DNA from: Mycobacterium numidiamassiliense | Lineage (GTDB): Bacteria > Actinomycetota > Actinomycetes > Mycobacteriales > Mycobacteriaceae | Direction: 5' to 3' | DNA: 64,000 nt | Assembly (NCBI RefSeq): GCF_900157365.1 | Contig: NZ_FUEZ01000003.1 | Location: forward strand, 1,302,001-1,366,000 | Shown here: piece after piece, positions 27,997 to 37,052 of the stretch | Position numbering within the stretch: position 1 is the first letter of the stretch | Layout: the number at the start of each line of letters is the position of its first letter | Notes under the pieces: generated by a model | What the model saw: only the letters and a program-made list of their open reading frames with translations | Databases searched by the model: none | What the model was told of the DNA's origin: nothing | Translations under genes and position numbers: made by a program

Positions 27997-28902
27997 TCAC
28001 GCCCTGACGGCACTCACCAAAGTGTTGCGCGCGATCATCGGCCCGGCTTCGGTCTCCGGACCGGGCACTGGGCGGCCTACCTGACGCAGGTAATCGGCCA
28101 GCGGAGTGTCGGCTGCGTTCCAGCCATGCTTGTTCAGCCACTCGGTGGCCGGCGCGTGCTGCTCGTTGTACACCAGCTGGAAGAACACCCGGCCGTCGCC
28201 CGCGGCGGTGGCTGCCCGTTCTTCTTCGAGAGCGGCCTCGTAGTCGTCGGACTTCATCGGCGCACCGTCCTCGACCGCGACGTGGCTGCCGGGACCGGCC
28301 AGCGAGTCGATGCCGGTGAACAGCTGCTCCTGGGCGCTGGCCGGCAGATAGATCAGCAGCCCCTCGGCGATCCACGCCGAAGGCTTAGCCGGATCAAAGC
28401 CGTTGTCCTGCAAGGCCTGTGGCCAGTCGTCACGCAGGTCGACGGCGATCTCCCTGCGCTCGGCCCGTGGTTGAGCCCCCTGGCCGGCGAGCACCTCGCG
28501 CTTGAAATCGAGGACCTGCGGCTGGTCGAGTTCGAAGATCGTCGTCCCCGCCGGCCAGTCCAACCGGTAGGCGCGCGAGTCCAGTCCCGCCGCGAGGATG
28601 ACCACCTGCCGCACGCCCGCATCGGCGGCCCGGCGGAAATACTCATCGAAGTATTTGGTGCGCGCCCCCTGAAAGTTGACGAAGTGCTCGCCGAAATCGG
28701 CGGTCTTCAGCTGGTGGTCGGGAATCTTGCCGTCGAGGACGTCGGCAGCGGGACCGCCGACCGCCCGGCAGAAGATCTCGGCATACGGGTCGACGACCAG
28801 CGGATCGGGCTTCTGCGCCTCCAGCGCCCGTGCTGTCGCCACGAACAACGCGGTCGAACCGACACTCGTTGTGATGTCCCAGGTATCGCCTTCACTGCGC
28901 AT
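27997..28902 (-). CDS. Class I SAM-dependent methyltransferase, Rv0281-like (DUF/LCMT family)
   Basis: This encodes 301 aa ([20 protein letters not shown]). It belongs to the mycobacterial TIGR00027/leucine carboxyl methyltransferase-like family: the conserved opening [21 protein letters not shown], motif [20 protein letters not shown], acidic loop [12 protein letters not shown], and [19 protein letters not shown]. The family O-methylates unknown substrates. It matches Rv0281 in length and place. It is divergent from the JmjC gene at 28995. Confidence 0.88.
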   Translation of the reverse strand: MRSEGDTWDITTSVGSTALFVATARALEAQKPDPLVVDPYAEIFCRAVGGPAADVLDGKIPDHQLKTADFGEHFVNFQGARTKYFDEYFRRAADAGVRQVVILAAGLDSRAYRLDWPAGTTIFELDQPQVLDFKREVLAGQGAQPRAERREIAVDLRDDWPQALQDNGFDPAKPSAWIAEGLLIYLPASAQEQLFTGIDSLAGPGSHVAVEDGAPMKSDDYEAALEEERAATAAGDGRVFFQLVYNEQHAPATEWLNKHGWNAADTPLADYLRQVGRPVPGPETEAGPMIARNTLVSAVRA

Positions 28903-28994
28903 GCCACGAGACTACGCCGCGTCCGGGACAGCTTTCCCTATGGGGCGCAACGGTAGTGGTGAACTTGGGGATGCAAACTGGTCCTCGAACTGGA

Positions 28995-30218
28995 ATGCTG
29001 GATAATACCGCATTTCCGGCGTTTGGGAGGTCGATCATCGAGCCGTCACTAGCCTGGTTGCTTCAACCCCTCACGGTGCAAACATTTCTCGACGAGATAT
29101 GGGGAGCAACGCAGCACCACGTCAAGCGTTGCTGCGCGGGCTACTTCGATGGTCTCCTGCCGGGCTCATCGGGGATTGACGAACTTGTGAACTTATTTCG
29201 CCACGAGCCGTCGGCGGTGCGCCTAGTCCGGGGAAATGACCAAAAGATGGGTCCCAACAGCTATCGACTCATCGATGGCCGCCTCGATGTCGACAGCGTT
29301 CGCAACGACTTTGCCAATGGCTACACAATCGTGCTGGACGGCGTGGAGCGCCACGTGCGCGCGATTGCGACGTTGTCGCACTCCATCGAGGTCGAGCTGA
29401 ACTTTCCCGTAAAGGTCAATGTTTACATCACCCCGCCCGTGTCGCAGGGACTCATTCCCCACTACGACACACACGACGTGTTGGTCCTGCAGGTCCTGGG
29501 ATCCAAGATCTGGCATCTGTACGACGGCGTCGTGGTACCGCCGCGGGAGATCGAGCGCAACAAAAACAAAGTGGTTGCTGTCGACGACCTCTTAACGCCT
29601 ACAGACTTGCGCCTGGACGCCGGCGACGTGCTTTACTTCCCACGCGGCAGATTTCATGCGGCCGAGACGACCTCGGAGCCATCGATCCATCTGACCGTCG
29701 CAATGCACCCGCCCACCCTGCTCATGCTCGCCATCGGGGCGCTCCGTTCGCACAGCTTCAACGACGATCGTTTAAACGCCCAACTACCGCCGCGTTACCT
29801 CGACGACGCGGACGTACCTGCCGCCCTTGGAGATCTGGTGCGTGACGGCTTTCAAGCCGCCGGGGACCCGAAGGCCATTGCCGAAGTACTAGCCGCATTT
29901 GCGGATGATTTGGTCCGCCGCGGCAAATGCCCACCCGTCAGCCCGATTTCACACTTCGGAATCGACGGACAAACACTCGTGCGGAAATATCAACCGCTCT
30001 ATGCGCGGGTGTGGGCTGTTGACGGCGGCGTTTCGCTGCAGTTCGCGAGTTCATCGGTACGCGTAGGCGCCGACCACGAAACCGCACTGCGGTTCATCGC
30101 GAAAAGCACTGAGCCATTTCGGGTTTCCGAATTACCCGAGCTGGCCATCCACCAGCAGATCGAGCTTGTCCGATCGTTGATTGTGAGCGGATTCCTTGTC
30201 CGATTACCCGACGACTGA
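28995..30218 (+). CDS. JmjC/cupin-fold Fe(II)/2-oxoglutarate oxygenase, copy 1
   Basis: This encodes 407 aa from the ATG at 28995. A strong GGGAGG at 29025-29030 sits before two ATC codons at 29034 and 29037, so translation might begin later. The JmjC/ROX motif is IPHYDTHDVLVLQVLGSKIW (iron ligands His and Asp), with the third ligand His in DVLYFPRGRFHAAET. The C-terminal part (RFIAKSTEPFRVSELPEL ... VRSLIVSGFLVRL) looks like the winged helix found in ribosomal-oxygenase (ROXA/YcfD-type) proteins. A protein or ribosomal-protein hydroxylase is the best analogy, substrate unknown. It was once followed by a sulfotransferase gene, now decayed. Confidence 0.8.
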   Translation: MLDNTAFPAFGRSIIEPSLAWLLQPLTVQTFLDEIWGATQHHVKRCCAGYFDGLLPGSSGIDELVNLFRHEPSAVRLVRGNDQKMGPNSYRLIDGRLDVDSVRNDFANGYTIVLDGVERHVRAIATLSHSIEVELNFPVKVNVYITPPVSQGLIPHYDTHDVLVLQVLGSKIWHLYDGVVVPPREIERNKNKVVAVDDLLTPTDLRLDAGDVLYFPRGRFHAAETTSEPSIHLTVAMHPPTLLMLAIGALRSHSFNDDRLNAQLPPRYLDDADVPAALGDLVRDGFQAAGDPKAIAEVLAAFADDLVRRGKCPPVSPISHFGIDGQTLVRKYQPLYARVWAVDGGVSLQFASSSVRVGADHETALRFIAKSTEPFRVSELPELAIHQQIELVRSLIVSGFLVRLPDD

Positions 30219-30545
30219 TTCGTTCGCCGCCCTCGTCCGCTGGACGCCGGTGCGGCTGGACTTCTCCGGGCCCACGCCCGGGTCGACTGGGCCGACCTCT
30301 CGGTAGAGCGCGCCTCGTCGACCCGTTCTTCGATCAGACCATCGCCCGCTGGGCGGGCGGGCGTCATCTTTCATTTCTCGCGATGCGGGTCGACGCTGGT
30401 CTCGCGGCTGCTGGGCATCCTTCCCGGCGTCGTCGTGGTTTCCGAGCCTGCGCCGCTTAACGCACTTCTCGGACCGGCGCCCGATGAGATCGAAGACGCA
30501 ACACTGATTAAACTGGTGCGGCTCGTCATAGGGTCGCTCGGCCGC
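30211..30545 (+). pseudogene. Decayed sulfotransferase-like gene, copy 1
   Basis: This is homologous to the first part of the gene at 31848-32822. The start ATG is replaced by ACG (30211-30213), small indels break the frame, and about 80 bp are missing after CGCTGGGCGG. The P-loop region survives as recognisable DNA (TTTCATTTCTCGCGATGCGG) but the frame does not. Homology stops at 30545, where the upstream sequence of the second unit begins, so about 580 bp of 3' coding sequence are absent. It is a clear remnant of the tandem duplication. Confidence 0.8.
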
Positions 30546-30694
30546 AGCTTTCCCTATGGGGCGCAACGGTAGTAGTGAACATAGGCGTGGCAAACTGACT
30601 TGCGAACTGGGATGATGCAAGGCCAGACACAGTTTCGAAGTGCGACACCACGACGAGGTTTGGGAGGTCGACCATCGAGCCATCGCTAGCCGGG

Positions 30695-31855
30695 TTGCTT
30701 CAACCCCTCACGGTGCAAACATTTCTCGACGAGATATGGGGAGTGACGCAGTACCACATCAAACGTAGCTGCGAGGGCTACTTCGATAGCCTCTTGGAAG
30801 GATCGTCGGCGGTGGAAGAACTGCTGGAGCGGTATCGCCGCTACCCTTCGGCGCTGCGCCTGGTACGGCAACAGGACAAAAAAAGGGGCGACAGCTACCA
30901 GCTGGGCGACGGCAGTCTCGATCTCCTCCACATCCGTAACGACTTTGCGGACGGCTACACGATCGTCTGTGAAGGCGTCGAGCAGTATGTACGCCCAATT
31001 GCTTTGCTGTCCCAGTCGATCGAGGTCGAGCTGAACTTTCCGATACAGGTCAATGCCTACATCACGCCGCCCGAGTCACAAGGGCTCGTCCCGCACTACG
31101 ACGCCCACGACGTTTTGATCTTGCAGATCCGGGGATCGAAAACCTGGCATATCTATGACGGTGTCGATTTACTGCCCCGCGAGATGCGGCCCGAGAAGAA
31201 CAAAGCGATCGCTCCGGACAGCCTTCCCCCACCGAGCGACCTACGCCTCGAAGCCGGCGACGTGCTCTATCTGCCACGTGGCCGAATTCATGAGGCAGAG
31301 ACCCACTCCGAGTCTTCCGTCCACCTGACCGTCGGAATTCACGCGCCGACCCTGATGATGCTTGCGATCGGGACGTTGTATTCGCAGAGCTTTCAGGATG
31401 ACCGCTGGAACGCCCTTCTGCCGTCACGGCATCTCGATGACGCCGACGTCCGCACAACTGTGGGCGCTCTGATGCGTGAGGCGGCCCAAACACTCGAGGA
31501 CCCGAATGCGCTCGCGGGAGGCCTCGACACACTGGCGGACGTGCTAGTCCGCCGTGGTAAATGCCCACCAATCGGCCCGATTTCACACAGCGCCGATGTC
31601 GACGGGCAAACTCTCGTGCAGAAGTACCAGCCGCTCTATTCGCGAGTGAAATCCGTCGACGGCGGCGTCTCCCTGCAATTCGCAACCCTGTCGGTGGGCG
31701 CCGGCCTCGACCATGAAACCGCGATGAAGTTCATCTCGAAAAGCACTGAGCCGTTTCGGGTTTGCGACCTACCCGACCTGAGCACCCAGCAGCAGATCGA
31801 GCTGGTCCGATCGTTGATTGTGAGCGGATTCCTAATCCGGCTTACCGATGACTGA
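30695..31855 (+). CDS. JmjC/cupin-fold Fe(II)/2-oxoglutarate oxygenase, copy 2
   Basis: This encodes 386 aa if started at TTG 30695. Homology to copy 1 extends at least 7 codons further upstream (IEPSLAG), where the only candidate start is an ATC at 30674 preceded by GGGAGG. The iron site is intact: VPHYDAHDVLILQIRGSKTW and DVLYLPRGRIHEAET. The C-terminal winged-helix-like region is KFISKSTEPFRVCDLPDL ... VRSLIVSGFLIRL. It overlaps the sulfotransferase-like gene by 8 nt, so the two are translationally coupled. The upstream ATGs seen in unit 2 are out of frame. Confidence 0.78.
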   Translation: MLQPLTVQTFLDEIWGVTQYHIKRSCEGYFDSLLEGSSAVEELLERYRRYPSALRLVRQQDKKRGDSYQLGDGSLDLLHIRNDFADGYTIVCEGVEQYVRPIALLSQSIEVELNFPIQVNAYITPPESQGLVPHYDAHDVLILQIRGSKTWHIYDGVDLLPREMRPEKNKAIAPDSLPPPSDLRLEAGDVLYLPRGRIHEAETHSESSVHLTVGIHAPTLMMLAIGTLYSQSFQDDRWNALLPSRHLDDADVRTTVGALMREAAQTLEDPNALAGGLDTLADVLVRRGKCPPIGPISHSADVDGQTLVQKYQPLYSRVKSVDGGVSLQFATLSVGAGLDHETAMKFISKSTEPFRVCDLPDLSTQQQIELVRSLIVSGFLIRLTDD

Positions 31856-32822
31856 TTCGCACGCCGGTCTGGCGCGCTGGACACCGGTCAGGCTGGAGTT
31901 CTCCGGGCCCGCTCCGGTCGTCTACTGGGCCGATCTGTCGTCGGAGCGCTTCGTCGATCCATTCTTCGACCAGACCATCGCTCGTTGGGCGGCCGGCCCG
32001 CATGCCCGTCCGGTCGTACGCACTGGGCTCGAGGCGCTCGACGTTCTCGACGGCGAGCCCTCACTCGAACCGGCGGGCATGATCTTTCACCTCTCTCGGT
32101 GCGGCTCGACGCTGGTGTCGCGGCTCCTGGGCACGCTCCCCGGCGTCGTGGTCGTCTCCGAGCCTTCTCCGCTGAATACGCTGCTCGGCCTCGGCCCCGG
32201 CCAGATCGAGGACGCGACGCTGGTGCGGCTGGTGCGACTCGTCGTGCGGGCGCTCGGCCGCCGTCGGCACGGCGACGAACAACGGTTGGTGCTCAAGTGC
32301 ACGAGCTGGAATATCCGCCGCCGAGCGATTCTGGCTGCCGCGTTTCCGGAAACGCCGTGGATCTGGGTTCAGCGCGAACCAGCGCGCGTGCTGGCCTCAC
32401 TCCTCGCGATGCCACCGGGCTGGTTGCGACTACAGGCCACGCCGCAGCACGCCGCACAGCGTTTCGGTCTTGACCCGGTGACGATCCCGGCGATGACGCG
32501 TCCGGAGTTCGCGGCCAGCGTGCTTGCCGCGATGCTGGACGCCGCCGCAACCGACCCGTCGGGGCGGTTGTGCGTCGACTACAGTGAGCTTCCCGATGCG
32601 ATATGGCAAAGCGCGGCATCGCATTTCGGCATCGAGGCCAATGATGCGGCAATCGAGCGCATGAGGTTCGAGTCTCGTTTTTACGCCAAGAGTCTGATCC
32701 GCCAGCCCTTTTCGGGCGATAGCCCCCAGCTTCGCCCGTTGACCGACGACATGCGGGAGGCCGCTCGGCGCTTCGTGGAACCGGGCTATCGGGCGCTGGC
32801 CGGCGATTGCCGGTTGCCGTAG
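31848..32822 (+). CDS. Sulfotransferase-like P-loop protein
   Basis: This encodes 324 aa ([20 protein letters not shown]). The PAPS-binding-type P-loop is [20 protein letters not shown] at about residues 77-96, followed by [14 protein letters not shown], as in sulfotransferase_3-like families. A 3'-phosphate region may be [20 protein letters not shown]. It overlaps the upstream JmjC oxygenase by 8 nt, so a two-step modification (hydroxylation, then transfer to the hydroxyl) is an attractive inference without proof. Its last 37 nt overlap rpmE2 on the opposite strand. Confidence 0.78.
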   Translation: MTDSHAGLARWTPVRLEFSGPAPVVYWADLSSERFVDPFFDQTIARWAAGPHARPVVRTGLEALDVLDGEPSLEPAGMIFHLSRCGSTLVSRLLGTLPGVVVVSEPSPLNTLLGLGPGQIEDATLVRLVRLVVRALGRRRHGDEQRLVLKCTSWNIRRRAILAAAFPETPWIWVQREPARVLASLLAMPPGWLRLQATPQHAAQRFGLDPVTIPAMTRPEFAASVLAAMLDAAATDPSGRLCVDYSELPDAIWQSAASHFGIEANDAAIERMRFESRFYAKSLIRQPFSGDSPQLRPLTDDMREAARRFVEPGYRALAGDCRLP

Positions 32823-33061
32823 CGGCGGTGGAATTTCTCCACCTGCCCCGCGGTGTCGACGATGCGGCGACCCCCGGTCCAAAACGGGTGTGAATCCGAG
32901 GTGACCTCAACAACGACGAGTGGGTAAGTATGCGCTCCGTCCGGCGATTGCCACTCGACGGTCCGCGAACTTGTGATCGTCGATCGAGTCAGGAACGTCG
33001 CACCGGTAGTGGCGTCCTGGAAGACCACAGGGTGGTAATCGGGGTGAATGTCAGGTTTCAT
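32786..33061 (-). CDS. rpmE2: 50S ribosomal protein L31 type B (zinc-independent)
   Basis: This encodes 91 aa from the ATG at 33061: [20 protein letters not shown], then [20 protein letters not shown] and FHRRYG. This is the type B L31 signature. It has no cysteine, so it cannot carry the CxxC zinc ribbon of ordinary L31; such paralogues replace the zinc form under zinc starvation. Its ATG lies inside the end of the PPE3-like gene (11-nt overlap), so it should be co-transcribed from the Zur box at 34788-34802. The 3' end overlaps the convergent sulfotransferase-like gene by 37 nt. Confidence 0.93.
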   Translation of the reverse strand: MKPDIHPDYHPVVFQDATTGATFLTRSTITSSRTVEWQSPDGAHTYPLVVVEVTSDSHPFWTGGRRIVDTAGQVEKFHRRYGNRQSPASAR

Positions 33062-34739
33062 TCGCAGCCTCTCGATCTCCGTCGGAACCCCAGCTGCCCG
33101 GCAGCATCGGCATCCTCGGGCCGCTGCCAAACTCGTCGGAGGTCAGTGTCGTCAAACCCGTTGCCTTCGTGTCTATTTCGCTGCGTGCCGTGCCGGCAAA
33201 GCCCAGATTCCCGGCCCCGCGGTCCGAAGCCGTCGTTGAGACGAGGGACTCCTCGCCAGCTGGCGCGCCCCAGTCCGGATCGACGTCGACGTTCATATCC
33301 ATGTACTCATCGCCGTAGCCGCGTTGGCGTGCCCGCCGGCGACGTCGGGCTCGTGCCGCCTCGCCCGCCGTAGCGGCTGCGGCCGCCGCGGCGCTATCGG
33401 GTTCGGGCGCTTTCCTTTTCGCGCTCGAACTAGCACTGCTACTCATCCCCGAGCCAAGCCCGAGGCCGGGCCCGATGGCGTACGGAGGGGCGAAACCCGG
33501 CCCGGCCGGCGTCGCCGCCGGCGGTGGCGGCGCCGGGCTGGCCGCCGGACTCGTCGCGGGCGCCGGTGACGGCGCGGAGGTAGGCGCCGGGGCCGGCGCG
33601 GCCATCGGAGTCGAGCCCAGAGCCGGGATGATGGGCGGCGCGATGGGCGGCGCAATGGGGGCGGGTACCGGTAGGACCGGGGGTGCAGGTATTGCGGCCA
33701 GCCCGGCCAACCCCGCGAGCGCGCCTCCCGCCGCGAATGGGGCCACCCCTGCGGCGATCGCGGGCGACAGCAACTCCGGCAAGAAAGGAAGTTCTTCGAT
33801 TATGTGGAGCGGCCAGTCGAACAAAATGAGGCTACCCAGGTACTGGAAGGCCACGATCGGATTTTGCAGCAAGTAGTGGAAAAACTGCTGAAAATCCTCA
33901 AGTTTTTCGAGCCCTCGCACGACCCAAAAAATCAGTGTGAGTGGGTTCGTATATTGGTCGTAGGTGAAGCCATTGACGGTGCCCATGGCGGGGTTCCAAT
34001 TGATCCCGAAGGTGTGCAGGAAACTCGCGATGAGTTGGTCGAGCGGTGTATCAACCGTAGGGTCGTGGGCGAGCAGTTCATTTCCGATACCGAGCTGGTT
34101 CAAGAGGTCGCGGAGCCATTGCGGAAGTCCCAGCGGGTTGTCGCCGGAGATGTCGGTGGGGGGCTGGTTAGGGGGGCTGTCACCGCTTTCCGCGTCATCG
34201 ACCTTCACGATCGTCGGCGCGGGGTCAGCCTGCGGGGTCGCGGCGACCGCCGCGGTGGACACCGCGTCATAGGTACCCATGGTGGTGGCGGCCTGAACCC
34301 ACATCCGCGCGTAGTCGGCTTCGTTCACCGCGATCGGAATGGTGTTGATCCCAAAGAAATTCGTCGCCAGCAGCGCCCCATGCACGACGTGGTTGGCGGC
34401 CAGCTCGGGCAGCGTGGGCATGGCCGCCAGCGCGGCGGTGTAGGCGGCGGCCGTCGTCTCCAGCTGGGTGGCCGTGGCCGCGCTGTCGGCGCTGGCCTTT
34501 ATCAGCCACGCCAGATACGGCACATGAGCGGCCACGTACGACTCCGCACTCGGCCCCTCCCAAGCCCCGGCCTGGACCTCGGCCAACACGACGCTGAGTT
34601 GTTCTGCCGTTGAAGCGTATTCGGCGCTCAACGAGTTCCATGCCCCCGCGGCAGCCAACAACGACCCCGGCCCCGGGCCGGCACTCAGCAACGTCGAGTG
34701 CACCTCCGGGGGTGAGGCCATCCAAATGGGCGCCGTCAT
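33051..34739 (-). CDS. PPE3: PPE family protein, PPW subfamily (PPE3-like)
   Basis: This encodes 562 aa from the ATG at 34739 ([20 protein letters not shown]), with GAGGAG before it. The PPE domain contains [20 protein letters not shown]. The middle has [20 protein letters not shown] and a hydrophobic [20 protein letters not shown] region. A Pro/Ala linker and basic [13 protein letters not shown] follow, then the PPW-type end ([28 protein letters not shown]). Position and promoter match Rv0280 (PPE3). A Zur-type box ends 49 nt upstream. It overlaps rpmE2 at the 3' end. Export through ESX-3 is inferred. Confidence 0.88.
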   Translation of the reverse strand: MTAPIWMASPPEVHSTLLSAGPGPGSLLAAAGAWNSLSAEYASTAEQLSVVLAEVQAGAWEGPSAESYVAAHVPYLAWLIKASADSAATATQLETTAAAYTAALAAMPTLPELAANHVVHGALLATNFFGINTIPIAVNEADYARMWVQAATTMGTYDAVSTAAVAATPQADPAPTIVKVDDAESGDSPPNQPPTDISGDNPLGLPQWLRDLLNQLGIGNELLAHDPTVDTPLDQLIASFLHTFGINWNPAMGTVNGFTYDQYTNPLTLIFWVVRGLEKLEDFQQFFHYLLQNPIVAFQYLGSLILFDWPLHIIEELPFLPELLSPAIAAGVAPFAAGGALAGLAGLAAIPAPPVLPVPAPIAPPIAPPIIPALGSTPMAAPAPAPTSAPSPAPATSPAASPAPPPPAATPAGPGFAPPYAIGPGLGLGSGMSSSASSSAKRKAPEPDSAAAAAAATAGEAARARRRRRARQRGYGDEYMDMNVDVDPDWGAPAGEESLVSTTASDRGAGNLGFAGTARSEIDTKATGLTTLTSDEFGSGPRMPMLPGSWGSDGDREAANET

Positions 34740-34787
34740 CGCAGAACTCCTCGGGCTGGGAGAGGAACCAGACCGAACAGAGCTTAA

Positions 34788-34802
34788 TGAATATGATTGT
34801 CA
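34788..34802 (-). promoter_or_regulatory. Zur (FurB) box upstream of PPE3-like/rpmE2
   Basis: TGAATATGATTGTCA is identical at 13 of 15 positions to the box upstream of eccA3 (25967-25981). It lies in a 100-nt spacer, 49 nt before the PPE start codon. Zinc-dependent repression by Zur is inferred from the match and from the zinc-free L31 gene in the operon. Confidence 0.75.
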
Positions 34803-34839
34803 TTATCAACACGTGCGCGCGCGGCGCCCCTGCCAGGCG

Positions 34840-35751
34840 CTAGACCAACGGCCGTCCCGTCCTGATTCGGCGGTCGACGTCCCACAGCAGCACGTTGAAC
34901 GGAAACTGCCGGACGAACCGCGGCATCAGCCGGTTGACGGTGCGCAAGACATCCATCAGCCGATCGAATCGCCGTTGCTTGGCCGCGTCCCAGGGCAACC
35001 GCATCTCATCGCGAAACCGTTGCGGCAGAAAGCCTGTGGTGATCAGCAGGTTGAAGTCGTCCAAGAGACGCTGCAACCGACGAGGCAGTGTCACCCCGCG
35101 CACTCGGCCCGCGGCGATCGGATACAGGTAGTCGCGTACGGCATCGTCGATGTGCACCTGCGCCAGCGACTGTTGCCAGTACCGGTCGAAGGCCCCCCGA
35201 TCCGCGGGCCACATCTCGGACGGAACCTGCAGCGTCGTGGCCAGCGTCATGCCTTCGCGATAACTCCGTTCGGCGTCCTCGGCGTCCAACTCGCCGATGA
35301 AGATGCGGTGGATGTCGACCCCGCCCTTGTAGAGGCACGCCCCCACCCACAGTTGCAGGTCCAGGTCAAAGGCGTTGTACTGCACCGGGCTTTCCGCAGT
35401 GGAGTACACCTGCGCGTGCGCGCGGTTCACGGCGCGTCGGAAGGCGTCTTTCTGCGCGTCGCTGCCGGCGGTGGCGACCGCAAGGTAGGTGAACGTGGTG
35501 CGCGCCCGTTTGATCGGGTGCAGGTCGATCCGTCCGCTCTCGACGCGACTCTCCATGACGCCATACCCGACACCGGGGCGCGCCAGCTGCATGATCACGT
35601 TGGCCGGGCCGGCCAGGAGCGCCACGCCCATCAAACCTTCGTCGCTGCCCAGGGCGCGACCGCGCTGCCTGCCCGACTGCCTTCGCGGCGGATCGGCGAT
35701 CGGGCGCTCGACGTGCGGGATCGGCGGCTCGACCGTCTCACGAATTGCCAT
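34840..35751 (-). CDS. DUF2236 (oxygenase MpaB-like) protein, Rv0276-like
   Basis: This encodes about 303 aa from the ATG in the region of 35751 (MAIRETVEPPIPHVERPIAD). The DUF2236 landmarks are AGPANVIMQLARPGVGYGV near the N-terminus, RTTFTYLAVATAGSDAQKDA, VNRAHAQVY and LLDDFNLLITTGFLPQRFRD. The family includes latex-clearing protein and MpaB-type haem oxygenases, and the VNRAHAQV histidine fits the haem-ligand region. It is divergent from a TetR gene. The longer frame upstream of this ATG is antisense to the TetR gene and is not coding. Confidence 0.82.
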   Translation of the reverse strand: MAIRETVEPPIPHVERPIADPPRRQSGRQRGRALGSDEGLMGVALLAGPANVIMQLARPGVGYGVMESRVESGRIDLHPIKRARTTFTYLAVATAGSDAQKDAFRRAVNRAHAQVYSTAESPVQYNAFDLDLQLWVGACLYKGGVDIHRIFIGELDAEDAERSYREGMTLATTLQVPSEMWPADRGAFDRYWQQSLAQVHIDDAVRDYLYPIAAGRVRGVTLPRRLQRLLDDFNLLITTGFLPQRFRDEMRLPWDAAKQRRFDRLMDVLRTVNRLMPRFVRQFPFNVLLWDVDRRIRTGRPLV

Positions 35752-35841
35752 CCCACGACCTCCTGGGCCCTCGCGGTTAATGTGATAACGCCTGTTTCCT
35801 GATATTGCCCTCGGCCCGGCTTCGGTGTCAAGATGGTGCTC

Positions 35842-36537
35842 ATGTCCGAGACCGCAAGCGAGCGCCCGTACCGCGGCGTCAAAGCGGCCAAGCGGGTAGC
35901 CGAGCGCCGCGGCAGGCTGCTGGCCGCGGGCCTGGACGTGCTGGGAACCGGCACGCAGGGCACGCCGGCGCTGACGGTTCGCGCCGCCTGCCGGCAGGCC
36001 GGACTCACCCCGCGCTACTTTTACGAAAGCTTCAGCGACAAAGACGAATTCGTGAGTGCTGTCTTCGACTGGGTGGTGGCCGGTGTGGCCGCCACCACCC
36101 AGGCCGCGGTGGCGGCGGTGCCGGCGCGCGAACAAGCACGCGCCGCGATGGCCAACATCGTGCAGACCATCGCGGCAGACGCCCGCATCGGACGCCTGCT
36201 GTTCAGCACCCAACTCGCCGATGCCGTGATCGTGCGCAAGCGCGCGGAATCAACCGCCCTGTTCGCCGTGCTGACCGGCCAGCAGGCCGGCGACACGCTG
36301 CGGATTCCGGCAAACGATCGCATGAAGGCCGGTGCGCACTTCGTGGTCGGCGGTGTGGGACAGACGCTGAGCGCTTGGCTGGCCGCCGACGTACGACTGG
36401 AGCCCGACCAGCTGGTCGATCAGCTGGCGGCACTGATCGACAAACTCGCCAATCCAAACCTGTTCGGCCTCAAGGAAACAGCGGCAGGTGCCAGAGCCGC
36501 ATCTTCGGGTCCAGCAGCCAAAGGCGCATCATGGTGA
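35842..36537 (+). CDS. TetR family transcriptional regulator (Rv0275c-like)
   Basis: This encodes 231 aa from the ATG at 35842 (MSETASERPYRGVKAAKRVA); an ATG at 35833 is also possible. The HTH is RRGRLLAAGLDVLGTG ... LTVRAACRQAGLTPRYFYESFSDKDEF. A helical C-terminal domain follows. It is divergent from the DUF2236 gene, its likely target. Its last 68 nt overlap the convergent small membrane-protein gene. Confidence 0.87.
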   Translation: MSETASERPYRGVKAAKRVAERRGRLLAAGLDVLGTGTQGTPALTVRAACRQAGLTPRYFYESFSDKDEFVSAVFDWVVAGVAATTQAAVAAVPAREQARAAMANIVQTIAADARIGRLLFSTQLADAVIVRKRAESTALFAVLTGQQAGDTLRIPANDRMKAGAHFVVGGVGQTLSAWLAADVRLEPDQLVDQLAALIDKLANPNLFGLKETAAGARAASSGPAAKGASW

Positions 36538-37018
36538 GCCGCATGATCCGCTGCGCCCCGGTGATCATGAAGATCGCCAACGGCACTTCGATGCCCAGCG
36601 CCGTGAACACCGACAGCCAAATGTCGTTGGGCCCCGCGGTCATCAGGTCGAACCACGCATCACAGATCAGCAGCACCCCGGCGGTGAAGGCCGCAAACAT
36701 CAGCACCTGGCGGCGAAAATAACCGAACACGGCGGTTGCCAGCATGAACGTCACCAACAGGATGTCGAAACCCACCCAGGTAAGCGTCCAGTTGTGGGCG
36801 ACGTAACTGTCCGGCAGCGTCAGGGCCAGATACACCAGCCAGGGAATCATCGCGATCGAACAAAGGACCATGAGTCCCAGTCGGATACGCCGTATCCGGG
36901 CCAACAGCATCGGATCGATCAGTTCGCTCAGCGGTTGCTCTAGCCGGGTGACCAGATCCCGCCGCTCCTCGGGCGTCAGCGCTGCGATCTGTTCATCGGT
37001 CAAAATGCCCTCGGTCAT
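36470..37018 (-). CDS. Small integral membrane protein
   Basis: This encodes 182 aa (MTEGILTDEQIAALTPEERR). A cytoplasmic N-terminal helix (LVTRLEQPLSELIDPMLLAR) precedes about four TM segments: IRLGLMVLCSIAMIPWLVYL, WVGFDILLVTFMLATAVFG, VLMFAAFTAGVLLICDAWF and the region around WLSVFTALGIEVPLAIFMIT. It is conserved in actinobacteria but of unknown function. The 3' end overlaps the TetR gene by 68 nt (convergent). Confidence 0.78.
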   Translation of the reverse strand: MTEGILTDEQIAALTPEERRDLVTRLEQPLSELIDPMLLARIRRIRLGLMVLCSIAMIPWLVYLALTLPDSYVAHNWTLTWVGFDILLVTFMLATAVFGYFRRQVLMFAAFTAGVLLICDAWFDLMTAGPNDIWLSVFTALGIEVPLAIFMITGAQRIMRLTMMRLWLLDPKMRLWHLPLFP

Positions 37019-37052
37019 CGTGGCGTCCCCCGGTTCGGCACGGTCTTACCGT

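Larger units (their letters stand above)
28930..30545. repeat. First unit of a tandem segmental duplication (oxygenase plus sulfotransferase)
   Basis: The bases beginning AGCTTTCCCTATGGGGCGCA at 28930 recur at 30546, and homology then continues through the oxygenase gene and into the sulfotransferase gene. The repeat period is 1616 bp. Unit 2 starts at 30546 and runs at least to about 32.2 kb. The units have diverged in sequence, so the duplication is not recent. Confidence 0.75.
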
